From assembly GCA_022478985.1 (NCBI GenBank), contig JAKSZP010007902.1:1-64000 (forward strand): a DNA stretch of 64,000 nucleotides, given 5' to 3'. The position numbers were made by a program, and so were the translations under genes. Of this stretch, positions 43,562 to 55,032 are shown piece after piece (position 1 is the first letter of the stretch; every line of letters starts with the position of its first letter). Source of the stretch: Massospora cicadina. Taxonomy: Eukaryota > Entomophthoromycota > Entomophthoromycetes > Entomophthorales > Entomophthoraceae. The notes below the pieces were generated by a model. That model did no database searches and was not told the origin of the DNA. It worked only from the letters and a program-made list of their open reading frames with translations.

Positions 43562-46000
43562 GTAGTGCTCACTACAGGTAGCCATTGATTAAAAACTAAA
43601 AAATCTTCATAATTTTCAAAGCGATGGTGCAAATGGCTCACCTTGAAAGGGTAGTACCCCAGTTTGTCAAATTGTCTCATATGCGGAACTGAAGCTAGCC
43701 TTGGGTACACTACTCCAGGCTCAAAAAATGCTTTTCTGAGAAAATAAAATTAACTGAGAAGCTCGCCAAAGCCTTTTGCCAACTGCATATGGTGGTTGAC
43801 CAAACCAAACAAACTTACCAACCTCTTAGGCAACACAACCAATTGGCTATACTGTGCAGAGTAGAAATTAATAAGGTTGTAAGGTAGGAGGAGATTTGCA
43901 GTGACTATCTGCCCCCATTAACTGTGACAGAGACATACATGGGTTTTTTCTAGCAGTTTAAATTCACCGTAAAGGAGGTTTCCAATCAGCAGAAAGATAA
44001 ACTGTTGTTATCCGCTTTGAATGTTGCGAGTACCAACCAGGTCACATGTTTCCTTAGGAATAGTACCATAGCATATTAAGAGGTGAAGGATACCGTGATT
44101 TGTCTGTTTGGGGTGTGGCAAAAATGGAGCGGCGCAAGGCAGAGTTTTTGACTTTTCAGTTTCAAAAAAATATATCTTTGGTGGAGTTTGTGGAGCGTTT
44201 CATGGCTGAGGCTCATGTGTTGGTGGGAGCGAATATCTTTGAGTTTTAAAAGCCCCAAGGGGCTCCTAGTGTGGGCAACTATTGCAGGATGAAGGCCTGG
44301 GGTACTGCCCCCGCCACACTAGGACTGCGCATATCTAAGCACCACTTAAAATGCGGGCCTGACTGCAATTTGGAGTAGCTCACGCTACCCCCTAAACTGA
44401 CATATACCCGCCATGTTTAGGGACTGGGCAGCTCGTCTGCACCAGCCAGGACAGTTGATATGCCTCTCATCCCCCTTGTGGGGGACAAGACCTGATGACC
44501 CCCAGGGTTAAGGACCCTGAGGGGGAGAAACTGAAGCCCTCCCCTTTGTCACCTGCTTTTTTAGCGGAGTTATGCTCTCTGGCACCTTTTTGTCCAGGAA
44601 GCCTTGGAGTCCTTTTGGATCAACCTTAATTTTTTGCATGATCCATTTCGCTACCAGCCAGCTCATGCTGACTAAACTGGCAGCTAGCCAAGCTTCAGGA
44701 CAACTCAGAAAACTGCAGCGTTTATTTTAGGCAGGTGCACCAAAGTTCAACCAACCAGGATTGCCCCTCCTTTGTCCTGAGGTCCGAGCCCATGCAACCC
44801 CAGCTCGTGGGGAGGCCGTTTGACAGCCACCCTTCCTAACTCATACCCCCCTTCCTGCCCATATTCTCCCCTCAGGGAGTTTTAGACACCCACAAAAACA
44901 GGTTGGCATGGTTATTCACTACTATCCCGCACTTCTTTCAGGCCACTACAGGACCCAACCAATGTGCCTCTCTGGGTTCAGGTGTTAGCTACTCACCCAT
45001 GTTTCCACAGGCTTTCCCTGGTTGCACCACGCGGAGGCCACAGCTTACCCTAACTAGACCACCAGGAGCAAAATATATCAACTAATGAGGAGGTGGGCGT
45101 AGCAATGATTGCGGCTGTTGAGACTTATTGAGAATTGTATAATTCTATGTCTTACATTCTTCAAAAGATGCGGAGCTATTAAAGATTGTCAGTCATTTAC
45201 GTCATCTATACGTCACTTTTAGTGCTCCCTATGTGAAATAGAAAGCCCCTGCAACTGCTGCTGATTCTCCATTGGTATTGGAACAACGATGACTTGGTTA
45301 TAATTCTCTGTGGTCACTCATTCTTTAAACACACTGGCAAGTCCTTTCCGCCTCCATTATTATCAACCAGTTAGTCCTTGGATGAATTACAATCCATCAA
45401 TTAGTTTCAGACCTGGATCTATGGGTGTGATGCAGAGATGAGTGCCATTTACAAATGCTTGTTTCTCATGCAGCCAACGAGGCCATTATGCAGCTAGCTT
45501 TCCAGGCAAACTGAATGTCAATGCAGTACCAGTTGCCCTATTCAAACAGGGAAAAGGTCAAGCGAAGTAGAGACGGGACGCTCTGCTTCCACTGATCCAA
45601 ACTTATCTGTCCCTGATGGTTCTCATGAGTCGCTTTGTGCCAGTCCATTACTCACCTCAACAATTTGTTATATTAACAAATCCCTATGATATATTGGCCC
45701 CGAGCTGAGGGAGAGACACCAATAATGCAGACACTGAGTTCCACCAAGATATGCAAAAACCATACGCCTAAAATTATTGAGTGATTAATCAGTTGATGGC
45801 AAACCTTCAACACATGTCGCAGCTCTAGAGGGGATGGAAGTGGCGATTCCAGTAGAGAAAATTACCCAGGAGTATCCTCATGTTGGTGCCATCATTCACA
45901 CTTTTCTGGATCACCAAAAGCCCTTGGATGTCTATATATTAAACACCAAATGGTTTTTTATTTAGAATGTACATAGTGTGACATTTTTATACCAAATACC
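43562..46000 (+). pseudogene. Gypsy C gag, decayed
   Basis: The region between LTR and protease is 2.4 kb, enough for gag. Most of it reads only as broken fragments, for example KCFSEKIKLTEKLAKAFCQL near 43720. A zinc knuckle CFSCSQRGHYAAS is at 45460-45500; it has the C-x2-C-x4-H spacing with the last Cys replaced. It resembles the nucleocapsid of gypsy gag. A GC-rich segment at 44250-44860 with an 11-bp stem-loop gives no gag-like reading and may be an insertion. Confidence 0.55.
44264..44324. repeat. Short inverted repeat (11-bp arms)
   Basis: TCCTAGTGTGG at 44264-44274 and its exact reverse complement CCACACTAGGA at 44314-44324, with a 39-base loop. It is in the GC-rich, non-gag-like part of gypsy C and may be the end of a small insert. 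Function unknown. Confidence 0.5.
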
Positions 46001-46012
46001 AAAATTTAGGCT

Positions 46013-46402
46013 AATATCAATACAGGCGCTCCTGTCATTATAATATCCACCAGGCTCGTAGCTAAGCTTCCATTGAAACCAGATGTGGACCACAGAGTAG
46101 TGTATGGGACCATGGGGGCACAGATCACTGTGTCAGAGGGCGCATACAGCGCATTGCTTTTGAGGTACAGGTTGGTCAGCGCATCTGCTCCAGCAGTGGT
46201 GTTGCATATTACTAACTATAACATGATGATCGGCACTGTATTCATGTGGCAATTTGAGGCCACGGCCAAAATGGCGGATGAAACCATCAGTATCCTAGAA
46301 CAACTGATTTGCATTTACTTTACCTCCAGTGGAGTTCTAAAAGACCCCATCCACTCCAGCCATATCAATCTAGCATATAGCAATGGGGTAATTCCTGTTT
46401 GA
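46013..46402 (+). pseudogene. Gypsy C aspartic protease
   Basis: 46013-46080 reads NINTGAPVIIISTRLVAKL; the catalytic Asp of D-T-G-A is Asn. The 109-codon frame 46073-46402 continues (VVYGTMGAQITVSEGAY, ITNYNMMIGTVFMWQFEATA), the flap and C-terminal half including the Y-N-x-x-I-G-x-x-F-x region. With Asn at the active site it is inactive. Confidence 0.75.
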
Positions 46403-46707
46403 TATAAGCAGATGAAACAGAGGACCAGAGCCCTTACTAGCTAGAATTATGAGTACAACTGTATTCTTCTAGGGCAGCAAGCGCTTTAAGCATACCTTCA
46501 GGGCATCATGTCATACTAGGGACAGAGCTCGAAATATATGTCCCAAAGGATTCTACAGGGAAACGGTGAGGCCCTACCAGCAATCCCAGCTTGAACCTCA
46601 TGTGGCTCCTGGGTTACTGTTTCCAGGACAGAGGGAGGTGAAGGTGTTGATAATGAACCTGCAGAAGGAGACAATGACGGTCCAAAAGCATCAAGTGTTG
46701 GATTTAT

Positions 46708-48240
46708 TTGTACTTGGCCCCTATTGACAATATTCACCATAAAAAGATTTTGGTTCATGAAAGACCTCAGCCTACCAGTAAAATCCCCACTCAGTGTAAT
46801 GGCAGTGGTTCTTCTGGAAGCTTGGTTAGGTTGTCAGGGGAGCATAAAGATAGGGTGATGGCCCTATTTGAAAAATACCAAGATATTTTTGCTTTCAATA
46901 GCCACAATTTGGGGTGTTACAGCAGGGTAGTGCATTTGGTAGACACAAGAGATCACCCTTTCATTTGGTAATGGTATATCTTTTGCTCCAAGGCTGCGGA
47001 GTAAGTAGAATCTGATGAGGTATACAAATTGATTGATCAAGGGATGTTAGTGCCATCCAAGAGTCCGTGGACATCTCTGGTGCTCAATGTTAAGAAAAAG
47101 ATGGCACAAGATAGGTAGTCATCAACTAATGGAAGCTTAATAGCATCACAAAGAAGGACTCCTATCCTCTTCTGCGGATTGATGACACTTTAGGTCAGCT
47201 GGGAGGCGCTAACTACTTATATGCCATGACTTGATAAGGTGGTATTGGCAGATTAAGTTGCCAGTGGTGGAACATGAGAAATGCGCTATAATCACCTCAA
47301 AAGGGTTTTTCCATCCTACACGTATGCCACAGGGTTTGTGCAACGCCATGGCTACATTCCAGCGTGCCATGGATATGATCTTGAGTGACTTGAAGCTGTC
47401 CTGCGTTCTGATATAACTCAATGATAAAAATGTGTTCTCTTGGATGTTCACAGAGCATCTTAACCAATTAAAACAAGTGTTCCACCGACTTGATGAATCT
47501 AATATCAAGATCTAGCCTTGGAAGTGTCATTTTTCAAGGAACAATTGGAACACCTTGGGTTTGTGGTAGACTCCAAAAGACTTAAACATCAGCTGGTGAA
47601 GGTGGAAGCTATAAGTAAGATGACTTGGCCAGGCAATAAGCGAGATATCTAAGGGTTTTTTAGGGATGGTCAGTTACTACTGGCGGTTCAGTCCTAATTT
47701 CAGTTGTATTGAGGCACCGCTCTTTGTGTTATTGAAGAAAAATTACACCTTTGACTGGACTGAACGATGCCAAAAGGCTTCTGATGTCTTACAGACTGCG
47801 TTGGCTAGCGCGCCATTTTGCAATGCCCTAATTTCAAAGAAAAATTTATTGTGCAAAAAGATGCTTCACTTTCCTCTGTAGGGGCAGTACTATCCCAGAA
47901 GGATGATGACGGCGTATAGCACCTTTCGTCTTTTGCATCTGAAGCCTAAACTGTCATGAGCGGATTTACACCGTGACCAAGTGAAAGTTCTTAGCGGTGA
48001 TATATTATATAAACAGTTCTAGGTATACCTCCATGAGGTGAAATTTAATGTGTTAACAGATCATTAATCCATGCGCTGGTTGCAGAATCTTTGGGAACCT
48101 GAAGGACGGCTTGCGCAATGGTCACTGAAGCTCCAAGCGTATGTCTTCAAGATTATACACCAGCTAGGGGCGAAACACCTGAATGCGGACTGTCTCTCAC
48201 ATGTACTAACAATCGCCATCAAGGAAATTTGGCATACATA
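46708..48240 (+). pseudogene. Gypsy C reverse transcriptase and RNase H
   Basis: RT starts at 46820 (RLSGEHKDRVMALFEKYQDI then FAFNSHNLGCY). At 47231-47416 there is WQIKLPVVEHEKCAIITSKG then FFHPTRMPQGLCNAMATFQR, the Q-x-x-x-x-x-E-x-x-x-x-x-A-F and M-P-x-G-L-x-N-A blocks; the catalytic loop reads CVLI then a stop, so the Y-x-D-D box is lost. 47666-47760 (MVSYYWRFSPNFSCIEAPLF) is the RT thumb. RNase H follows at 47850-47900 (VQKDASLSSVGAVLSQKDDD) and ends at 48140-48200 with LGAKHLNADCLSHV. Frame shifts throughout. Confidence 0.8.
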
Positions 48241-48379
48241 ATGTGCAAGAAAATGATTGTGGGCAATAATCACGATGAGTTGCCACAGATTATCAAAGTT
48301 CTGGATAGGCTGCGATGGGATACCTTTGTGCGTGAGGGCGAACTATATAATTGGATGGAGAATTGACGCTGAGTTCCCA

Positions 48380-49440
48380 AAACCTTCCACTAGACCTGCA
48401 ATTATTACGGATGCTCATAGAGAAGTAAGTCATGGAGGGTTGTGAAAAACACTGGAGTTCTTGCAACCCCATTACTAGTGGGAGAGTATGTACTATGATG
48501 TGCTTGAAATGGTTGCTTGTTGTCACAAGTGCCAAGTGGAAAAACCATTCCACAAAAAGACCACCTACCAGCTGGTTAAGCCTCATTTTTCATGGCGTGC
48601 AGTTTCTCTAGATGTGGTGGGGCCTCTGTTGACTGGTGTGAACCGCTTCAAGTATATAATGATAAAATTTACCATTTGACAAAAAATGGGTGGAAGAAAG
48701 GGCGATTAACAATTTAGGAGCTGTCACCACCACCAAGTTCATCCTAGAGTGTTTCATACAGTGACATGGCTGTCCGCAATTTATCCTCACAGACAATAGA
48801 ACATTTTCACGTCACATATCCTTCTCAAGTTGAAAGAACTAATGGCAAGTCGTGGGGTCTTGACTACACCCTACCACCCTGAATCTAATAGAATGGTGGA
48901 ATGGGTCAACGGAACCTTGGTAAATATTCTCCACAAACTTGTAAAGGATCAGCCTTCATTATGGAGTACCCTCTTATCCACCGCTGTCCTCACATACAAT
49001 ATTAGCTACTACTTATCAACTTGCAAATGTCCTTTGAAACTACTTTATGGAAGACATCCAGCATTGCTGCATTGATTTATTCCTGTGTAAGAGACTACTG
49101 GCGGAGTTGTGCCCCACCGCTATTTGATCGCCTTTACAGACACGCTGCTAAACTCCAAACTGAAGCACATTCCACTATTCTGGCCAAGAAGATTCTTGAT
49201 CAGGCGGCTGACCAATGTAGATGCAGCAGCCTCCCACAGTTCGGGGTAGGAGATCTTATACTGTTCCATGACCAACATGAGTTTAAAAGAAGAAACAAGC
49301 TTACCAGCATATGGATCAGACCGTTTGAGATAACGTAGAAGACTGATGTTGACGCCTATAGTATTAAGGAACTCATGGGGGGTCAGATTATCAACCAAGT
49401 ACATGCAAAGTTCCTTATGGCATATAAGTAATAGGAGCTT
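48380..49440 (+). pseudogene. Gypsy C integrase
   Basis: H2C2 finger: AHREVSHGGL (48415) and VACCHKCQVEKPF (48510-48545). Core: SLDVVGPLLTGVNRFKYIM at 48605-48660 has the first Asp; FILTDNRTFSRH at 48780 the second; HPESNRMVEWVNGTLVNILH at 48880 the third catalytic Glu region. The C-terminal domain is at 49230-49345 (VGDLILFHDQHEFKRRNKLT). The three catalytic positions are recognisable, but frames shift around 48680 and 49070. Confidence 0.85.
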
Positions 49441-49463
49441 ATTATTCAGTCAAGGGGGGGTAA

Positions 49464-49958
49464 TGTTGAGAAATTGATATGACTGGACAATAAGTTACCA
49501 ATCCGGTGGATTGTGTTTACAAGTTGAGGGGAGCCTTGAGATTAAGCAATAAAAATACCAATTTGAAATGAATCAATCGAAGTAATTATGGTTCTAAAAA
49601 TTGAGGGAATTCCGCTGAGGCTCTGATGATATATTGAAAACCCTAAATTGGTAGCAAATAGGAAATTACTAAGAGGAAGGGTGAAACTGACTAGGATTAT
49701 ATTAATTAAGAGTTGAGCATGAGAACAAAAAAGGGGGAGTTCTTTTATGAAGAAAGAGATTAGTAGCGAAGCGTAAGAGAAGTAGCCATTAAGTTTGATA
49801 TTAAATAAATTGGTATTGTCAGGGCAATAGCTCCTCATTCAGTCTTTATTATTAATTATTGAGGGCCAGCGATCCTCATATTGCTCGTCCCTCAATCAGT
49901 GGGCTTTACCCTGTGCAACCTGTTTGGCAGAATCAACCAAATTTGTTAAAATTTAACA
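49464..49958 (+). repeat. 3' LTR of gypsy C
   Basis: Begins TGTTGAGAAATTGATATG right after the polypurine tract CAAGGGGGGGTAA (49451-49463) and ends TTTAACA. Matches the 5' LTR. Confidence 0.85.
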
Positions 49959-49963
49959 ATCTG

Positions 49964-50780
49964 TATTGGGGCATACAAGATGTCCTTTGAGGCTTTGGTT
50001 TGCACTGGAGCAGCGGGCAACTGCATGAGTTTTGGAGTTGACCAAGAAGTGGGACCTTTGGCTTGGACCTTGGGCTAGCAGTGTTGGTCACCCCTTCTGC
50101 CTTATAACCATCCTATAAATAATGGCGCCCAGTACCCTTCTTAACTAACCAGTTTAGTTTTTGTTATCACTTCTCGAAATGTTTAACCTTGTGTTCCTAG
50201 TGATTTTGGGTGTGGGTTGGTGGCATCAGCATGTGCAAACCCAATTGGAATTTAACAAACTTTGTCTTCCAAAGTTCAGGTGAGGGTGAGTTTCCTTTAG
50301 CATATACCCTTACAAGGCTCAAAATTGTGGATTAATTTAGTCCCTTGTATCTCCTATAGTTCTTCCGCTAATTTTTCCGCTGCATTGATGGGCTATCAGA
50401 GCATTTTTGACTCTGAAAATTCTAACCGCCTTCCCCCACATACAAAATCCAATTTGAAGTTTAAGACTATGGTGCAGGTGGTGAACATAAACTGTCCACT
50501 GTACCTGCATACAGTGGAGTGGAGGCTGCCCTCAAAGCATAGTTGGATGACATGCTCAAGAAGGGTTGGATGTTCAAGGAGACCTCCCCAGTTGCCTATC
50601 CCATCACCTTTGCTCTTAAGGCTGATGTTTCCCTTTGTCCCTGCATGGAATGCAGACACCTCAACAATATCATGGTTCATGATCCTTACCCACTGCCATT
50701 GGAACAAACATTGGCCAAGCAAATGGAAAATCATGGGTTTTTTTAAAACTCAATCTGGTCAACGCCTTTAATCAAATTCT
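49964..50780 (+). pseudogene. B#3 protease, linker and start of RT
   Basis: 49985-50030 reads SFEALVCTGAAGNCMSFG, the protease of the B family with its D-T-G-A changed to C-T-G-A. The linker follows (ALMGYQSIFDSENSNRLPPH at 50375-50435). RT begins at 50543-50746: KKGWMFKETSPVAYPITFAL, ECRHLNNIMVHDPYPLPLEQ, as in other fungal chromoviruses. A frame shift follows. Confidence 0.75.
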
Positions 50781-51830
50781 AGTGAAGGAAGATCTGGAAT
50801 GGCTTACTGCTATCCAGACAAGATGGAGCATATTTCAATCTTGAGTGATGCCCTTTGGGCTGAAGAATGCGCATGCAACATTCCAGAGAATGATCAATAG
50901 CATGCTAGGGGATCCTTAATTTTCATGAGCAGTAACATGTATTGACAACATTATGGTGCATACTCACATCCTCAAACAAGTTTAAAGGTCTTGGAGGCAG
51001 TGGTGGCTGTCCTGCATAAGGCCGGCTTGTTCCTCAAGCTGTCAAAGTGCGAACTTTATCAGGAAGAAGTTATCTTCTAGGTTAATCTTGTCTTAAAAGA
51101 TGGATATGACATTCTGCCCAGCAAACTGGATGCCATCCATGAGTAACTAACCTCAATGACTCAGAAGCAATTGAGAAACACCTTGGGTACCATTATATTC
51201 CTGAAAGAAGTTTCCCCACGCTCTAACAGCTGCCTGCTCCTCTCCACCATCTCACAGGAAAAATTTTCCCTTTTGCTATACACCTGAGTGCCAACAGGCA
51301 TCTGTTTCAATTAAGGAGGTTTTTTTGTCTCCTCCCATCCTTAAGCATGCAGATCCCACCAAACCCTATATTGTAGCGCTATATGCATCTTCTGCCGCAG
51401 TAGGGGCTGTCCTTCTTCAAGAGCATAAGGGTTGGAACACCCCATTGCATATTTTCCCTTCAATTTTTCCTCCACAGATCATTCCTTAGCCATCTACAAT
51501 AAAGAGTTTGCAGCTGTGGCGTAGGCGTTGACCCACTGGTAGTATCTCTTGAAGGGTGCTCAACCTGAGTTGAGTGTGTTGACAAATTACCAAGTTCTCC
51601 TATTTCTGCAAACTGCAGAAGTTTTAGGACCAGCAGGATCAGACCTACTAAAATTTGTGCAGCTTTAATCTTAAATATGAGTTTGTGAAGGGAGCGCTGA
51701 GTGTGCTTAATGAGTTTATTAGTTAAAATCCTGCACCTTGCTTTGTAGATTTGGATGAGGTAACCTCGTCACAATTTTTTTATCAAATCAAATTTTTTTT
51801 CTATTGCTTCTTCCCATTGCCTCAGTAGCG
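50781..51830 (+). pseudogene. B#3 reverse transcriptase and RNase H
   Basis: NLVNAFNQILVKEDLEWLTA at 50755-50815, then VMPFGLKNAHATFQRMINSM at 50843-50905 (the M-P-F-G-L-x-N-A block), then a catalytic loop VTCIDNIMVHTH where Y-x-D-D reads C-I-D-N. RNase H: ADPTKPYIVALYASSAAVGA at 51350-51410 (first Asp changed to Tyr) and IYNKEFAAVA at 51500. 51675-51740 (EFVKGALSVLNEFIS) ends the domain. Multiple stops. Confidence 0.75.
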
Positions 51831-52199
51831 GATTAAGGTCTGGATGCACCATTGATCTCAAGGTTCTAGTGGCCCAGATGGCGTGCACATAGGGGTTAGG
51901 CTTTTAGAGCAGCTATCACTTCTGACTACCAAGCATTCACTCTATTCTCTGGCTGGGGGGCTTATCCAGTTTTGGTCACGCCTGTGGGTTCCACTTCTCC
52001 TCCAGGATGTAGTTATCTGAGCCTATCATGATCTACCTTCAGTTGGCCACCCGGGAACAAAAAAATATCAATTTAGTTAAGCATACCTTTAATTGGCCAG
52101 GACTATCAAAAGATATTCTGGCATGGATTGCTGACTGTATATCATGCGTGTGGGCTAAATAAGACTGGTTGGGTAAGAACGGTCTCTTTCACCCTCTGC

Positions 52200-53250
52200 A
52201 GCAGGTGTAGGATCTGTGGACATCAGTGTCGGTGGACTTCATTGTTGAGCTGCCAAGCTTTACTGGGTTTACATCAATCAAGGTGGTCATAGACTGATTC
52301 ACTAAATCTGTTTTTTATCTTTTGCTCATCCAACATTACCTCTAAGGAGACCATCCTCCTGTTCATGAGGCACATGTTCTCAATGTTTGGTCTACCACAG
52401 GAAATCATCAGCAACTGCAATACCCAATTTACGGCGCAGTCTTGAAATGAACTCTTAGTATTTTTGAAAATTATGCCATGTTGCTCCTCCGCATACCATC
52501 CTCAGTTGGAAGATCAAAATGAGTGAGTTAATCAAAGCTTAGAATAATATCTCCAGTGTTATGCTGCAGCTGCTCAGTTTACATGGGCGGACAATCTTCC
52601 GCTCACCCAGTTTGCATATAACATTGGAACTCAACTTCCACAGGTTTCTCACTGTATGAAGCCACTTTAGGGTATAACCCAACATTTTTGTTAGCCTGTG
52701 CCTTTGCCCAGAGGTGTCAGCTGCAGCCAACCATGTTCATCAAATACATGCTACCCAGTCCCTGGTTTGGGAACACCCAACCAGGGCCATTAGCGACTAT
52801 AAATAGTTTGTAGATCACAAGCGTCTTCCAGAGCACAAGATTAACTTGGGGTCATATGTTATGTTATACATGTGGCACTTGCACATGCGGGTTCCCTCAC
52901 ATAAGTTTGCAAGCAAATGTAAGTCCCTCATTTTTGTATAAAAGGATTTGGATAATGGCGTCTTCCGCATGAAGTTACCAGCTCACTGGAAGCAACACCC
53001 CATCTTTCATTTCTTTAAGCTGTCCCCATTCAAGGGGAAAAGTTTACCTGAACCCAAACCCATTCTGATCGTGGGATCAGAGGAAGCTGAAGTTGATGCC
53101 ATTCTGGATTCCTGGCGCTCATGCAGATTAGTTCATCAATTAATTGCTTGTAAGGGCTACCCAGCATAAACAATACCTGGGTTAGTGCTTGGGACTGCGC
53201 AAACTGTTTTAAGCTTGTCAAGGCCTTCCATGCGGCCCTTCCCAAAGATT
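52200..53250 (+). pseudogene. B#3 integrase with chromodomain
   Basis: Core: VDFIVELPSFTGFTSIKVVI at 52230-52290 has the D-F-I-x-x-L-P block with its Asp, and the second Asp region is decayed near 52420. The C-terminal domain is at 52950-53055 (GVFRMKLPAHWKQHPIFHFF). A chromodomain follows at 53070-53240: EEAEVDAILDSWRSCRLVHQ and a KGYPA word, aligning with E-x-E-V-E-x-I-L-D-x-R and W-K-G-Y-P of chromoviruses. Chromodomains of this group direct integration to marked chromatin. The aromatic-cage positions are not all conserved. Confidence 0.75.
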
Positions 53251-53346
53251 GTGACGCTGATGGAGACTAAATTACCCAATTCCTATAAGAATGTTACCCT
53301 CACCCAATTCCCCAGTGGTGGCTCTCCTTTTAAAAAAAAAGTATAA

Positions 53347-54648
53347 TGTAAGTTTGGGGGATCACCTCTTGCGCTTAAATTGGGTGGTATTCCCTTTCAT
53401 TTCAAAGATTGGTCCAAAAAGGCCAGCTGTACCCCTCGTCTCCCAGGGCAATCTCGCCCATATGGTGGACGAGCGGTGGGCTATAGTCTACCCTTTGAAA
53501 GTTCCACCACCTATCCCAGTGTTGACAACCAAAGAAAATTTACAGCAGATTGGAGAGACCTGCATTTAGGTCTCAGCAATTAGAAATCAATGCAGGATGG
53601 ATATGGTGAGTCCCTCCCCTAGGCCAATCTCAAATCCAGTGAAATTATTTAAAAATCATTGAGTCTTCCCCTCCAGCGTCAAAACCTCAATCCACTGAGC
53701 CCCACAAGTCTGAACAGGCGCCAGAGCAATCAGGTAAGAGTTGGGTTGGGCATCCAAAACCATTCCTGAGCATATGGGACTGTCCCTACATGGGATAGCC
53801 CTGGGAGGTTCCCAATACTCGCCAAGCAAGATGTCACCACTCAAATTAGTTTAATCGCATCAAGTCCACAATTCAGGAGTCCTAGGACAAACCATTGATG
53901 ACTCAGCCAGCTTCTGACACCCTTGGAGGAAGTTTAAATTTTTAATCCCCACACTTAAAGTTCTGCTGGTTTAGATCAGACACTTTAGTGCCCCATTTCA
54001 TGTGACCCAACGTTTTTCTTAAAATAATTAAGCGTTTAAGCAATTATCCTCACACAGAAAGGATTGACAGTCAATTTTCTTTCCAAAATTTTCAAAAAAA
54101 GTTCTTTTTCTGGATATATTTTTTGCTTATTATAAATTTGATCTCTCACAGTATCCTGTAAAACCCGCTAATGTTGAATTATGGGGTATGTTACAAATGG
54201 GCCATTGAAGCCTTTTTGGCAGCTTTGGTGCCCTCTGCCGTTAACTGGTTTAAACGTTTTAAGAGCTCTAAAAAATTTTCCCCTCATTAAATCAATCCAA
54301 TACCAGAATCTCAGCATTTTGTGGACAAAATTGTCCCCACTCTGGGTGAGAATTTGCACTACCACTGATGGCTCTATTTCAACCCTCTCACTGGGTAAAC
54401 CCAAACCTGACATCATAATTCAGCACTTCTCCACAGCTAAGGCTGCGGGCTGTGGAGCTGAGACAGCCTGGCTTTTCATCTGGGTGCTTCTCACTCTTGT
54501 GTCCCAACGGCGCTCATTGTTCACCTACTTCCAAGCCCTTCTAACGTCATCTGAGTAGCATTGCCTCTGGCATTCCGACTTGCCTTCTGGTTGCTCTTGC
54601 ATCCCAACTGGCAGGCCAGTCAAAACTTTATTTGCGTCTTTCCAGACA
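53347..54648 (+). repeat. 3' LTR of B copy 3
   Basis: Begins TGTAAGTTTGGGGGATCACC and ends TTTCCAGACA; 1302 bp. Its place directly after the integrase and a purine run shows that the dispersed 1.2-1.4 kb repeat found alone at 3133, 9580 and 25505 is the LTR of family B. Confidence 0.85.
53375..53940 (+). pseudogene. LTR-encoded ORF (family B), copy in B#3 3' LTR
   Basis: 53380-53569 reads LNWVVFPFISKIGPKRPAVP, LVSQGNLAHMVDERWAIVYP, LKVPPPIPVLTTKENL; after a frame shift IWDCPYMG then PWEVPNTRQARCHHSN is at about 53770-53840. Same order as the other LTRs. The codons for LVSQGNLAHMVDERW differ from the 3133 copy mainly at third positions. No function known. Confidence 0.5.
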
Positions 54649-55032
54649 TATTCATTCAAATATTTGTACATCATATCATCTTGATTTTGTTTGTGGTGCA
54701 TTGTAGATGTTGGTACTGGAGCTTCACAGGCAACAATAGGTAGTTGCTGCTTCTCAAGCTTTTTTCTTTCTTAATACTTTTTGCTCACTCCACATTTTGT
54801 TGTTTCTTAATCTGAGAATTTTAGTTGTTAAACTTCATTGTTAAAAGCAGATTTAGTCAGACGCCATGTTATTAATACTATATACAGTAGCAGTGTATTT
54901 TTACCACAATATAAAAACCCATCAATCCACATTTTAGAATTATTAAATTTTAGCAAATTGGGAAAATATCTTATAACCACTTAACCAAAACATTATATCA
55001 CAAAATTAAGCAGATAATTACCAACCTCTAGA
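54649..55032. other. AT-rich noncoding DNA
   Basis: Nothing convincing. 54694-54730 can be read as IVDVGTGASQATIG, which faintly resembles a retropepsin active site, but no pol sequence follows. Confidence 0.3.

Larger units (their letters stand above)
43067..49958 (+). mobile_element. Ty3/gypsy element C, complete with two LTRs, nested in B#3
   Basis: LTRs of 495 bp each (43067-43561, 49464-49958) bound a 5.9-kb interior with gag, protease, RT, RNase H and integrase. The hexamer AATCTG stands at both junctions (43063-43068 and 49958-49963), so a 4-6 bp target duplication overlaps the TG and CA ends. Outside both junctions is family B sequence that matches the uninterrupted B#1 and B#2 copies, which read straight from the leader to the protease. 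Confidence 0.9.
41125..54648 (+). mobile_element. Chromovirus B copy 3, two LTRs, carrying gypsy C
   Basis: LTRs at 41125-42535 and 53347-54648 are of the B type. The interior (42536-43066 plus 49959-53346, 3.9 kb without the nested element) has a leader, protease, RT, RNase H, integrase and a chromodomain. The last 30 bases before the 3' LTR (CTTTTAAAAAAAAAGTATAA) include a purine tract. Flanks GTTAA and TATTC do not match, so the target duplication has been lost or was altered. Many stops: a pseudo-element. It lacks gag. Confidence 0.85.

Noticed and set aside
54181..54558. A 125-codon frame as a host gene
   Set aside because: It lies within the noncoding 3' part of the B LTR, and equivalent LTR copies have no frame there.
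54694..54735. A protease active site reading DVGTGAS
   Set aside because: Isolated; no other pol words before or after, and it lies just outside the B#3 LTR in AT-rich DNA. Probably chance.
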